A stretch of 32,545 bases of DNA, taken from DASUZD01 sp036377055 (GTDB taxonomy: Bacteria; Actinomycetota; Thermoleophilia; Gaiellales; Gaiellaceae). Both the position numbers and the translations under genes were made by a program. The stretch lies in NCBI GenBank assembly GCA_036377055.1, contig DASUZD010000248.1, positions 1 through 32,545 of the forward strand, written 5' to 3'. Under the pieces are notes generated by a model. That model was not told the origin of the DNA. It saw only the letters and a list, made by a program, of their open reading frames with translations, and searched no databases. Below are positions 23,188 to 30,997 of the stretch, in pieces (the stretch's first letter is position 1; each line of letters begins with the position of its first letter).

Positions 23188-24546
23188 CTAAGCAGGGACC
23201 AGCAGGTCGGCGAGCCGGAACTCGCCGTTCCGTGCCGGGAGCGTCGGGCTCCAGTCCGGTTGGTTTGCGAGGTACGACTCGGGGTCGAGCGCGATGATGC
23301 CGTGGAGCACCTCGGCCACGATGCGCCCACCGACCTCGCCGAGCCGATCGCCGTCGTGCCGGACGGACGCCTCACGGAGAATGTAGAGCCAGAGGGGCGT
23401 CTCGCCTTCCCAGCCGTGCCTGTTCAGGTCGAGCTCGTCCTCGGTGAGCTGCTCGGCGCCGATCCAACGCGCGACGGCCTCACCTGAAGGAAGTCCCGTC
23501 CCCTGGCCGCGCTCGAGGTCGCGTGCGGCGAGCGAGCGGTAGGCCGCGTCGTCGACAGCGCCGGTGATCGCTTGCGGAAGCTGGATCAACGAGCGCGGGA
23601 GGAGGCCGTCCATCGGCTTCGCGCGCTGCGCGGGCGGGCGGCCGGGGACGTCGAAGAGGAGCGACCAGTCGACGCGCCGGTCGGCGACGGGGCCGAAGCC
23701 GATCAGGTCGGGAAAGACGGGGTAGAGCGGTCCGCCGTCTCGGAGCCGGTAGAGCTGCCGGATCTGCGAGTGCCCGTAGCGATAGGCCGCGTCCGCGAAC
23801 TCGACCGGGATGAAGGGATCGCCGGTGGGCCGGTAGAAGCGCGGCCCGTTCGAGAGCAGCTCGTCGACGAGCGGCCGCCCGACGAGCTCGGGCAGGAACT
23901 CGTTCACGATCAGCCATTGGTAGTGCCAGGTCAGCGCTCGGCGCGCCTCGTCGAAGAGCGAGCCCTCGGGCGCGCCGTCCTCGCGCAGCCGGTCGACGAG
24001 CAGGTTGTGCGCGCGGATGAACGCGACCTGCATCTGGCCCATGAAGACGTGGACGTCGTTTCGCGGGTCGCCGATCAGCGCGATCCCCTCATGGTTGCGC
24101 GGGAGGTCGCCGTCGTTCTCGAGCAGCTTCGCGGGGTCGTCGCGCCGGTAGAGGTACGGCGTTCCGCTCGGACCGCCGCCGTACAGCGACTCGAGGTTCG
24201 CTCGCGGCGAGCGCATGTTGCGCAGAGCGTCGAGGTCGGTGTGCGCGCGGAGCGGCGAGCGGTCGGCGGTGATGTCGTGCGCGACGTACTGGCCGAAGAA
24301 CGGCCAGCCGGCCGCGACCCGGGAGTCGTCCTTGCAGTCCCCGCCGTCGCAGAACCCCCCGTCGGCGCCGATCCGGTGCAGGAGCGTCTCGTCGCTCTCG
24401 AGAGCGGGCAAGCCGAACATCCGCCCGTAGCGGCCGCCCTCGCCGATCGGGGCGTCGACCCGCTCGGGCGCGAGGCAGTGGTCGCGGATCCGGGACCGGC
24501 CTGACAGCGTCGTCTCCACGCCTCCAGATTGTCGCGCGGGTGTCAA
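23188..24546 (-). CDS. Animal-type haem peroxidase
   Basis: The 452-residue protein belongs to the peroxidase-cyclooxygenase superfamily. Distal residues Q86 and H90 (FFGQYVAHDIT), distal Arg R162 (GDPRNDVH), the IRAHN helix and the NEFLPELVG segment, and proximal H259 (YRYGHSQI) are present. By alignment with myeloperoxidase, the residues that make covalent haem links (Asp94, Glu242, Met243) are Ala89, Val165 and His166, so haem should be held non-covalently. No signal peptide is visible. It would oxidise halides or organic substrates with peroxide. Start TTG 24546 has GAGG nine bases upstream; GTG 24519 is an alternative. It diverges from the LtrA-like gene. Confidence 0.9.
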   Translation of the reverse strand: MTPARQSGGVETTLSGRSRIRDHCLAPERVDAPIGEGGRYGRMFGLPALESDETLLHRIGADGGFCDGGDCKDDSRVAAGWPFFGQYVAHDITADRSPLRAHTDLDALRNMRSPRANLESLYGGGPSGTPYLYRRDDPAKLLENDGDLPRNHEGIALIGDPRNDVHVFMGQMQVAFIRAHNLLVDRLREDGAPEGSLFDEARRALTWHYQWLIVNEFLPELVGRPLVDELLSNGPRFYRPTGDPFIPVEFADAAYRYGHSQIRQLYRLRDGGPLYPVFPDLIGFGPVADRRVDWSLLFDVPGRPPAQRAKPMDGLLPRSLIQLPQAITGAVDDAAYRSLAARDLERGQGTGLPSGEAVARWIGAEQLTEDELDLNRHGWEGETPLWLYILREASVRHDGDRLGEVGGRIVAEVLHGIIALDPESYLANQPDWSPTLPARNGEFRLADLLVPA

Positions 24547-24629
24547 CTCACGGGGCCTCGGACGAGAGGAGTTGCGTACCGGTCGGGTGGGATGATCTCG
24601 AGGTGCTTCAGGAGCGAAGCGAGGTCGCG

Positions 24630-25772
24630 GTGGCGGCGCCGGTCGAGCGCGAGCAGCGGGTGACCGCGCTCGAGCTCTTCTTCGACCTCGTGTTCGTGTT
24701 CGCGGTCACGCAGGTGACGGGATTCCTGTACCACGAGCCGACCTGGACGCGGCTGCTCGAGGCGGTCGCGATCCTGATGGTGCTCTGGTTCGCCTGGAGC
24801 GGCTACGTCTGGCTCGGGAACAACGCGGCCTCGGACGAGGGCGCGATGCGAGTCGTGCTGCTCGTCGTGATGAGCCCGCTGCTGATCGCGTCGATGGCAG
24901 TGCCGCACGCGTTCGGCAAGGACGCGCTCGTGTTCGGCATCGCGTTCTTCTTCGTCCGTGTGCTGCACATCGCGGGCTACGCCGTGCTCGCGCGCGGCGA
25001 CCCGGTCATGCGCGCCGTCGTCCTGCGCCTAGCGCAGACGATCCTGCCAGCCGCGTCGATCCTCGTCCTCGCCGGCCTCGTCTCCGAGCCGGCGCGCGCG
25101 GCCTGCTGGGTCGCGGCGCTCGCGGTCGACTACGTCGGGCTCTTCCGCGCGGACGTTCGCGACTGGCGTGTCGAGCCCGCGCACTTCGCCGAGCGGCACG
25201 GCTTGATGATCATCATCGCGCTCGGCGAGTCGATCGTCGCGATCGGTGTCGGCGCCTCGAGCCTCGGCCTGCGCGCCGGCGTCGTCACCGGCGGTCTGCT
25301 CGGGGTCGCGGTCGCGGCGACGCTGTGGTGGGCGTACTTCGACGTCGTCGCGACGGTCGCGGAGCGGAAGCTGCGCGAGGCCGAGGGCCCCGCCCGCGCT
25401 CGGATCGCCCGCGACTCGTACAGCTACCTCCACCTACCGATGGTCGCCGGGATCGTCATCTTCGCCTTCGGCGTGAAGACGACGCTCACGCGTGTCGACC
25501 TGCACTTGCACGGCGTCGCGGCTGCATCGCTCTGCGGCGGCGTCGCGCTCTACCTGGCCGCGCTCAGCGGTTTCAAGCGGCGCAACGTCGGCTCGTTCAA
25601 CTACCCGCGCCTCGTCGCGTCGGCCGCGCTCGCCGCACTCGTCCCCATCACGCTCGTTACTCCGGCGCTCGTGTCGCTTGCGCTCGTTGCGGGCGTAACC
25701 TCGACTCTGATCGCGTACGAGGTCTTCCGCTACGCGGCCGCCCGCGACCGCATCCGCCACGGCACCGCCTGA
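24630..25772 (+). CDS. LtrA-like polytopic membrane protein
   Basis: About 380 residues with roughly ten hydrophobic helices and the family hallmarks ERVT-like start REQRVTALELFFDLVFVFAV, a central HG-x-MIIIALGES segment and an FNYPR-like end. The family is named for Listeria LtrA (low temperature requirement A); its biochemical role is unknown. GTG 24630 is chosen because GAGG lies five bases upstream and homologues begin close to the ERVTPLELFFDL motif; the frame is open upstream to GTG 24540. The 83-bp gap with the peroxidase gene would hold divergent promoters. Confidence 0.85.
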   Translation: MAAPVEREQRVTALELFFDLVFVFAVTQVTGFLYHEPTWTRLLEAVAILMVLWFAWSGYVWLGNNAASDEGAMRVVLLVVMSPLLIASMAVPHAFGKDALVFGIAFFFVRVLHIAGYAVLARGDPVMRAVVLRLAQTILPAASILVLAGLVSEPARAACWVAALAVDYVGLFRADVRDWRVEPAHFAERHGLMIIIALGESIVAIGVGASSLGLRAGVVTGGLLGVAVAATLWWAYFDVVATVAERKLREAEGPARARIARDSYSYLHLPMVAGIVIFAFGVKTTLTRVDLHLHGVAAASLCGGVALYLAALSGFKRRNVGSFNYPRLVASAALAALVPITLVTPALVSLALVAGVTSTLIAYEVFRYAAARDRIRHGTA

Positions 25773-25816
25773 GTCACGCGGCGACCCCGAGGAGCTTCGC
25801 GGCGACGGGGTCGATC

Positions 25817-26050
25817 GTGAGCTCCGTCCTGAGCCGCCCCGTCGCCGCCGCGGTCGGCGCCTCGGCGCTGCTGACGGCGACGGCAACCACACTCCCGCCG
25901 CTCCGCGCCTTCCTCGGCCTCTCGCTCCCAACACCCAGCACCGCGGCCGCGGTCCTGGCCGCCGCCCTCGCAGCCGCTCCGCTCGCACGTCGCCCTCCGC
26001 CCGCTGGTACCGGTCCCACGTGCGCTCACCGCCGGTGTGCTCTGGCTTGA
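25817..26050 (+). pseudogene. Possible remnant or small membrane ORF (P-type ATPase C-terminus-like)
   Basis: This lies in the 319-bp gap between LtrA and the XRE regulator. GTG 25817 opens a 77-residue frame with very high GC at third positions, two hydrophobic stretches and the phrase LPPLRAFLGLSLPTP between them. This resembles the last two membrane helices of cation P-type ATPases, which usually end with such a PPLR..FG...L.P hinge. If so, it is a fragment. It could instead be a small membrane protein. Further right, in another frame on the minus strand, VVDYESQVKRFKPEHTGGE looks protein-like but is unidentified. Confidence 0.3.
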
Positions 26051-26091
26051 AGCGTTTGACCTGCGACTCGTAGTCGACGACGGGAACAGTC

Positions 26092-26970
26092 TCAGTAGTC
26101 GACGTCGCTGGTCGACACGCGCGCGGCTTCGGCGTCCTGGGTTGCCGCCCACGTCGCGAGCAGGCGCATCGCGTCGTGCGACGGCGTGCCGGGCTCGACG
26201 GAGTAGATGAACAGCAGCTGGTCCTCACCGGCCAGTCGCATCGCCTCGAAGTGGATCGTCATCTCACCGACGACGGGGTGCCGATAGCGCTTCGTGCCGG
26301 AGTTGCGGGTGGCTACGTCATGTTCGGCCCACCACGTGCGGAACTCGGAGCTGGCCATCGAGAGCTCGCCGATGAGCTCCCGCAGCTGCGGATCGTCGGG
26401 ATGCTGGGCGGCGTCGTGGCGCAGGATCGCGACGTTTTCGCGTGCCACGACGGGCCAGTCGAGGTAGAGCTCGCGGGTCGCGGGGTCGAGAAAGATCCAG
26501 CGAGCATGGTTGCGCTCGTGCGGCGGCCGGACGTCGAAATCGGTCAGCAGGGCGCGCGCCATCCGGTTCGTCGCGAGGATGTCCATTCGCCGGCCGATGA
26601 CGAACGCAGGCTGGTCGAGCCCGTCCATCAGCATCTGGACACTCGGCCGGACCTCAGCCGGGGCGCCAGCGTCGGGTGTCGCGAACGGGATCCGCGGCGG
26701 CCGCGCGAGCGCGACGAGATGCGCGCGCTCGGTGTCATCGAGCCGCAGTGCCCGGGCCAGCGCATCGAGCACGGACTCCGAGGGCGTCAGATCGCGCCCC
26801 TGCTCGAGACGGACGTAGTAGTCGACGCTGACGCCCGCCAGCATCGCGAGCTCCTCGCGTCGGAGCCCCGGTACCCGCCGCTGGCCGCCCGACGGCAGGC
26901 CGACGTCTTCGGGCCGCAGGCGGTCTCGCCGAGACTTCAGGAACTCGCGCAGCTCCGTCTTCGGGGCCAT
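26092..26970 (-). CDS. XRE-type regulator with MmyB-like ligand domain
   Basis: The 292-residue protein has an N-terminal helix-turn-helix (about 10-85: RVPGLRREELAMLAGVSVDY followed by YVRLEQGRDLTPS), preceded by LREFLKSRRDRLRPEDVGLP, and a C-terminal MmyB-like domain (PAS-like fold) with NRMARALLTDF and a WRHP-like RYRHPVVGEMTIHFE. MmyB-type domains of this group bind fatty-acid-like ligands. The combination is common in actinobacteria, next to a divergent target gene. Here the divergent gene is a VOC-fold protein 146 bp away. Confidence 0.9.
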   Translation of the reverse strand: MAPKTELREFLKSRRDRLRPEDVGLPSGGQRRVPGLRREELAMLAGVSVDYYVRLEQGRDLTPSESVLDALARALRLDDTERAHLVALARPPRIPFATPDAGAPAEVRPSVQMLMDGLDQPAFVIGRRMDILATNRMARALLTDFDVRPPHERNHARWIFLDPATRELYLDWPVVARENVAILRHDAAQHPDDPQLRELIGELSMASSEFRTWWAEHDVATRNSGTKRYRHPVVGEMTIHFEAMRLAGEDQLLFIYSVEPGTPSHDAMRLLATWAATQDAEAARVSTSDVDY

Positions 26971-27116
26971 CGCGAAAGTATCGCTCCGCGCGGAGCCCGC
27001 AGGGAGGGTCTCCGCGTCCCAGGAAGCCGCCGCCCCAGGTGCGGCCCGCCTCTTTTCCGATGCGGCCCGATCGTGTCAGATGGCCAGCAGCAAACGACCG
27101 TCGACAGGAGGACACC

Positions 27117-27524
27117 ATGCCCATCGAGCTCAGCCACGACCACGTCGCGATCCGCGCCGTCGACTACGCCGGCACCATCGCCTGGTACCGGGACAAGCTC
27201 GACTTCACCGTCGATCAGGAGCGGCCGTTCGGCGACATGCGGCTCGCCTACCTCAGCAACGGCACCGCCAAGATCGAGATCCTCGGCGGCTCCACCGCCG
27301 AGGCCCACGCCACGATCGACTCGCTCGACGACAGCTTCGGCGTCGAGGAATACCACCACTTCTGCCTGAACGTCGCCGACGTCGACGCGACGCTCGCCGA
27401 GCTTCGTTCCCGCGGCGTCGAGGTCCTCGGCGACGCAATCGACCTGAAGGCGATCGACCGCCGTCTGGGCTTCTTCAAGGACAACAACGACAACGTCATC
27501 GAGCTCGCGTCGCCGCTGCGTTGA
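27117..27524 (+). CDS. VOC-fold (glyoxalase/dioxygenase superfamily) protein
   Basis: The 135-residue protein consists of two beta-alpha-beta-beta-beta modules with the usual metal-ligand positions: H9 (DHVAI), E54 (KIEILGG), H80/H81 (YHHFCLNV) and E129 (NVIELASP). Such small VOC proteins isomerise or bind small molecules, or give resistance by sequestration; the substrate is not predictable. ATG 27117 follows CAGGAGGACACC, a strong ribosome site. The divergent XRE/MmyB regulator is its probable controller (inference). Confidence 0.9.
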   Translation: MPIELSHDHVAIRAVDYAGTIAWYRDKLDFTVDQERPFGDMRLAYLSNGTAKIEILGGSTAEAHATIDSLDDSFGVEEYHHFCLNVADVDATLAELRSRGVEVLGDAIDLKAIDRRLGFFKDNNDNVIELASPLR

Positions 27525-27553
27525 CGGGCGGGCACGTCCACAACGGCACGATC

Positions 27554-27636
27554 GGCGGGGACGCGCATGTCGCGCAAACCAGCACAGGACGGGACCGACA
27601 TACCTGCGCCGTTGGAACCATGCGCGCGTCCCCGCC
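27554..27636 (+). promoter_or_regulatory. Long inverted repeat spanning the TMEM175-like start codon
   Basis: GGCGGGGACGCGC (27554-27566) pairs perfectly with GCGCGTCCCCGCC (27624-27636) over 13 bp, and the next bases ATG and CAT also pair around a 2-nt bulge. The loop is about 50 nt. The right arm contains the ATG at 27620, so the folded RNA would bury this start; initiation at GTG 27641 would lie just outside. Confidence 0.5.
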
Positions 27637-28351
27637 ACCCGTGACACGGAACCGGCGGCTGACCGAGAGCGGACGCGTCGAGGCGTTCAGCGATGCCGTC
27701 TTCGCGATCACCATCACCCTTCTCGTCCTCGAGATCCACCGGCCGGCGCTCGACGAGCCCGAGCTCGGGAGGCGCCTGCTCGAACGGTGGCCCGACTACG
27801 GTGCCTTCGCCGTCTCCTTCGTCTACGTCGGCGCCGTCTGGCTCAACCACCACGCACTCTTCGCACGCATCCGTAACGTCGACCTCGGCCTCAACTGGAT
27901 CAACCTGCTGATCCTTGCCACCACCGCGCTCCTGCCGTTTCCGACCGGCGTCCTCGCCGGAGCGCTCAGCGAGGGCGCGTCCGGCAGCCGGGAGGCGGCA
28001 GTCGTCCTGTACGCGATCGTCGGCGGCCTCCTGTCCGCCGCGTGGATTCCGGTCTTCCCCTATCTCGCCCGACACCCTGACCTCCTGCTCGACCCGAAGG
28101 ACGCCGGGGTGCTCACCAAGCAGAAGTCACGACCGCTGGTGGGGGTTGGCAGCTACATGCTGGCCGCGGTGCTCGGCTACTGCGTCTCGCCGTTGCTCGC
28201 CATCGTCTTGTTCGTCTGGATGATCGGCTACCACGCGATCACGAGTGAGGGACTGCACGCCAACCGCCTCGCGCGGGCGTTCACGCGAACTCGGCTCCTC
28301 GACGAGGTCACGGAGCGGCGAGCCGACACGAAGACGTCGGCCCCACGATGA
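27620..28351 (+). CDS. TMEM175-like (DUF1211) potassium channel family protein
   Basis: The 243-residue membrane protein has six hydrophobic helices; the first carries the TMEM175 signature RVEAFSDAVFAITITLLVLE (FSDAVFAI at 23-30), which lines the pore in this family. Bacterial members are one six-helix unit forming tetramers that conduct potassium. The conserved WLNHHALF segment follows helix two. Start is either ATG 27620 (weak ribosome site, inside a hairpin arm) or GTG 27641 (VTRNRRLTESGRVEAFSD), which is closer to the usual family start. It is the last normal gene before the tRNA-scar region. Confidence 0.88.
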   Translation: MRASPPPVTRNRRLTESGRVEAFSDAVFAITITLLVLEIHRPALDEPELGRRLLERWPDYGAFAVSFVYVGAVWLNHHALFARIRNVDLGLNWINLLILATTALLPFPTGVLAGALSEGASGSREAAVVLYAIVGGLLSAAWIPVFPYLARHPDLLLDPKDAGVLTKQKSRPLVGVGSYMLAAVLGYCVSPLLAIVLFVWMIGYHAITSEGLHANRLARAFTRTRLLDEVTERRADTKTSAPR

Positions 28352-28430
28352 ATCTGTCTGATTCGCGGCGCGCATGCGCAAACGTCGAAGCCGATTGCGC
28401 CGTGCGGTCCGGTGCCAACACATACGACAT

Positions 28431-28455
28431 AAAAACCGGCGATTTGCAGCCGGTT
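28431..28455 (-). terminator. Rho-independent terminator of a tRNA-Thr relic
   Basis: On the minus strand AACCGGC (28455-28449) and GCCGGTT (28440-28434) form a perfect 7-bp stem with loop TGCAAATC, followed by a run of T. It begins five bases after the discriminator base of the tRNA 3' fragment, exactly where a tRNA terminator belongs. Confidence 0.75.
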
Positions 28456-28460
28456 CATCA

Positions 28461-28500
28461 AGCCCTCTGACGGACTCCAACCGTCGACCCCTTCCTTACC
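28461..28500 (-). repeat. tRNA-Thr 3' half, copy A (att-like scar)
   Basis: Read on the minus strand this runs from GGTAAGGAAGGGGTC (anticodon GGT and 3' anticodon stem, variable loop) through the T arm GACGGTTGGAGTCCGTC to acceptor AGAGGGC and discriminator T. The pattern fits tRNA-Thr(GGT). There is no 5' half upstream, so it is not a gene. The T loop reads TTGGAGT where TTCGAGT is expected (C56 changed), a mutation that would spoil the tRNA. It is followed by a proper terminator, so its left flank is probably the original chromosomal side. Confidence 0.8.
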
Positions 28501-28645
28501 ATGCGCTCCGATCCGCAACTGGTCGCAACGTGCGGCAACGATTTTCGCTTGTTCTTGCGGCTTCCGCGCCGCTCCGATTTGCCGCTGATTGCGACCGGGT
28601 TGCGACCACGGGGCTCCACAAGGGCTCCACCCATTGTTCGCTGCG
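28496..28645 (-). pseudogene. Possible tail of a vanished integrase
   Basis: An open minus-strand frame ends with TGG-TAA, the TAA lying inside the tRNA-derived core (28496-28498). Its last residues (LWSPVVATRSQSAANRSGAE, then AARTSENR) are a polar, disordered tail like those of actinobacterial tyrosine integrases, which are often encoded against attP with their stop in or beside the core. No catalytic domain remains, so this is suggestive only. Together with the DHFR remnant it fills most of the 28501-28713 gap. Confidence 0.25.
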
Positions 28646-28713
28646 TCGGCTACATCGACTTTGTTCGTGGAACACCTCGATCACTTCGGGCGGTGCGAGC
28701 ACTCTCCGCGTCT

Positions 28714-29122
28714 TCAGCCCGCTCGCACGTACCTGATGTGGGTGACTCCCGGCGCGCCGACCGCCTCGACCTGCTCGAGCTTGGGCGCGACGTCGCCCAG
28801 GTTGTCGAAGAGTCGTGCTCTGCCCCGAGGAGGATCGGCACCAGGGCGACCACGACCTCGTCGAGCAGGCCCGCGGCCAGGTACTGCTGCGCCACCGAGG
28901 CATGATGGTCGCGCCGGCGCCGGCGAGGATGTCCTCGGCGAAAGGTGTGCTCGCGTTGACCTCGCCGCCTTCCTCGCCGTGGCTCTCGCGGAACGCTTTG
29001 AGCGGTACCAGCCAATCGTGGAGCTGCTCGCCTCCGATTCCGAGCGGATGCTGCGTGCTCTGGTCGGGACCGGCGACGTAGCCGTCGAGCGACATGGTGA
29101 TGTTCAGCTTGAGCTTGCTCAT
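28714..29122 (-). pseudogene. RibD C-terminal/DHFR-like reductase, deleted and frameshifted
   Basis: The start is intact: ATG 29122 gives MSKLKLNITMSLDGYVAGPD and runs to AEDILAGAGATIM. The frame then shifts near 28900 into ASVAQQYLAAGLLDEVVVAL (and VPILLG), and again near 28815 into LFDNLGDVAPKLEQVEAVGA, ending GVTHIRYVRAG-TGA at 28714. All three pieces match the dihydrofolate-reductase-like RibD C-terminal family in order, but about 80 central residues between the first and second pieces, including part of the NADPH site, are missing. The gene is dead by an internal deletion and at least one further frameshift. Confidence 0.8.
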
Positions 29123-29367
29123 CGCAATCCTCAATCTCGACGCTGCTGACGGTTCGTAGGACTCGGCGACCAGGCCGAAAATCATCGGCCGAGCCTGCGG
29201 CGGCGAGCTCGACGAAGAGGCAGGACGACCACCAAAGCGAACGTAGGCTGCAACGGCAAGTACGCCAGATACGGGCGACTGCGCGAGTGGCGGATGAGTG
29301 GGCACTCGCCGACGATGGCGCATGTCGTCGTTGGAAGAGCTGGGGTGGATGCGGCACGCTGGGGGCG

Positions 29368-30310
29368 ATGCACGCTCAGACGGTCGCGGATGCGTTCGGG
29401 CTCGGGCGCGCCATCTGGCTGAGTGAACCGGTGGCGCGAGGTGAGCTCGGCGAAATCCGCCGGCTCGAGACCGACCGCGGCACATTCGCGGTCAAGCGGG
29501 AGCTCGAGAGCTGGTCGGTCGACGGGGCCGAGATCAGCACGGCGTACCACCGGGCGTGCTGGGAGGCCGGTATCCCGACACCCGAGCCGCTGCGGGCGAC
29601 GGGGGGGCGGCTTCACGGCGCGGGTCGACGGCGAGCAGGTGCGCGCGTACGCGTGGGCCGAGCTTGCCGATCCCGACCCCACGCTCGATCCGGCAGCGGT
29701 CGGCACGCTGGTCGCCCGGCTCCACCGGGTGCGCCATCCGTGGCCGACGTCCAAGATCGACCCCTGGTTCGAGGCGCCGATCGGGCGGGCGGGGTGGAAG
29801 AGCGTGCTCGAGGCCTCGCGTGCCGCCGGCGCGCCGTACGCCGACCGGTTGGCGGAGTTGCTTCCCGCCCTGCTGGAGATCGCGGAGATCCTTACCCCGA
29901 TGCGCCCCGTCCAGACCTGCCACCTGGACCTCTGGGCCGACAACCTGCGCCGCAGCGACGGCCGGCCGGTCGTGATCGACTTCGACAACGCCGGCCCCGG
30001 CGACCCCTCCCGCGAGATCGCGATGGTGACCTTCGAGTTCGGCCGTGGCGACGCCGTGCGCCAGCGCGCCCTGTACGACGCGTACGTCGCCGCCGGTGGC
30101 CCCGGCCGGGTCCGCGACCGGGACGACCTCGGGCTCGCGGTCGCCCAGCTCCACCACATCGGCCACCGCCACCTCACGATGTGGGTCGCCGCCAGCGACG
30201 CGGAGGCGAGGGCACGCTCGCTAGCGGGAATCGACGAGTTCCTTGCCGAGCCGCTGCTGCTCCCCGTCGTCGACGCCCTCTTGGAGGCCGTCGCTCAGCC
30301 GAGCTCTTGA
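29368..30310 (+). pseudogene. Aminoglycoside-phosphotransferase-like kinase with a frameshift at a G7 run
   Basis: ATG 29368 starts MHAQTVADAFGLGRAIWLSE and continues with the ATP lysine (TFAVKRELES) to EPLRATGG. At the run of seven G (29611-29617) the frame must shift by one base to continue GFTARVDGEQVRAYAWAELA and reach the Brenner motif CHLDLWADNL, the DFG-like VIDFDNAGPGDP and the end EAVAQPSS at 30310. With six G the gene would be one 313-codon frame of normal APH-family length. The lesion may be real, a phase-variable tract or a sequencing slip. The substrate is unknown; many such proteins phosphorylate sugars or choline instead of drugs. The 3' end overlaps the convergent VOC gene by 16 bp. 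Confidence 0.8.
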
Positions 30311-30735
30311 GCGAGCCCGATGAGAAGTCCTTCAGGCCCGCGGATATAGCAGAGCCGATACGCGTCTTCGTACTGGACCACTTCGCTGCTGACGAGCTGC
30401 GCACCGTGCTCGCGGAGCCGGGCGAGCGTCTCGTCGATGTCGTCGACGGCGAACATGACGCGTAGGTAGCCGAGAGCGTTCACCGGGGCGTTTCGGTGAT
30501 CGGCGACCACAGGCGGCGCGAGAAAGCGCGAGAGCTCGAGTCGGCTGTGGCCGTCGGGCGTGCGCATCATGGCGATCTCCACGCGTTGGTCGCCGAGTCC
30601 GGTGACGCGCCCCGCCCACTCTCCTTCGATCGTGGCTTGTCCTTCGAGCTCGAGGCCGAGCTCGCGAAAGAACGCGATCGTCGCTGGTAGGTCTTCGACG
30701 ACGATGCCCACGTTGTCCATCCGCTGGACGGTCAT
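30295..30735 (-). CDS. VOC-fold (glyoxalase-like) protein
   Basis: The 146-residue protein starts MTVQRMDNVGIVVEDLPATI and ends AYRLCYIRGPEGLLIGLAQE, the two half-barrels of a VOC protein. Candidate metal-ligand positions include E88-like LELSRF and E in RGPEG; the first His of the classic set is replaced by N8 (DNVGIV), so metal binding may differ. It is intact and has normal codon use, in contrast to its broken neighbours within the tRNA-scar region. It is not closely similar to the VOC protein at 27117. Confidence 0.85.
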   Translation of the reverse strand: MTVQRMDNVGIVVEDLPATIAFFRELGLELEGQATIEGEWAGRVTGLGDQRVEIAMMRTPDGHSRLELSRFLAPPVVADHRNAPVNALGYLRVMFAVDDIDETLARLREHGAQLVSSEVVQYEDAYRLCYIRGPEGLLIGLAQELG

Positions 30736-30739
30736 TCGG

Positions 30740-30958
30740 TCAAGTCTCTCCTCGGTCGTTGGGATGCAGGGCGCCTGGCGCAACGGCTGCGGTGTTCGCA
30801 ATAAGCGCGGCCGGTAGTTCAGCCGTCGCCCGGAGCCCGCCGGCGGGCCGCCGCGCGAGAGCGAGGGTTCCGTCGTGTGCTTCCGTGATGCTCCTGACGA
30901 TTGCCAGGCCGAGGCCGACGCCGACGCCTGCGTCGTCGGCGGTGGCGATGGTAACGCG
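30740..30958 (-). pseudogene. Orphan C-terminus of a sensor histidine kinase
   Basis: The minus strand encodes VGLGLAIVRSITEAHDGTLA followed by LARRPAGGLRATAELPAA, the G2 box and last strands of a HATPase domain from a HisKA-type kinase. Residues before it (VTIATADDAGV) lack the rest of the G1 and N boxes, and no dimerisation domain or start follows upstream. About 55 recognisable residues remain. The break coincides with a long perfect hairpin at 30960-30997. Confidence 0.75.
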
Positions 30959-30959
30959 T

Positions 30960-30997
30960 GTGTGCCGCCGCCCGCGCGGGCTCGGGCGGCGGCACAC
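30960..30997. other. Perfect 15-bp GC hairpin at a remnant junction
   Basis: GTGTGCCGCCGCCCG (30960-30974) and CGGGCGGCGGCACAC (30983-30997) are exact inverted copies with an 8-nt loop. There is no U-tract on either strand. It lies between the truncated kinase fragment and an unidentified coding-like stretch (31013-31175, containing GVETIGEDNVLELTRDRP), so it may be an old terminator or a recombination scar. Confidence 0.65.

Noticed and set aside
29423..29610. A separate plus-strand start for the second half of the APH-like gene
   Set aside because: The residues before the G7 tract in that frame are Arg/Ser-rich junk, whereas the other frame continues the kinase N-terminus, so a frameshift explains the data better than two genes.
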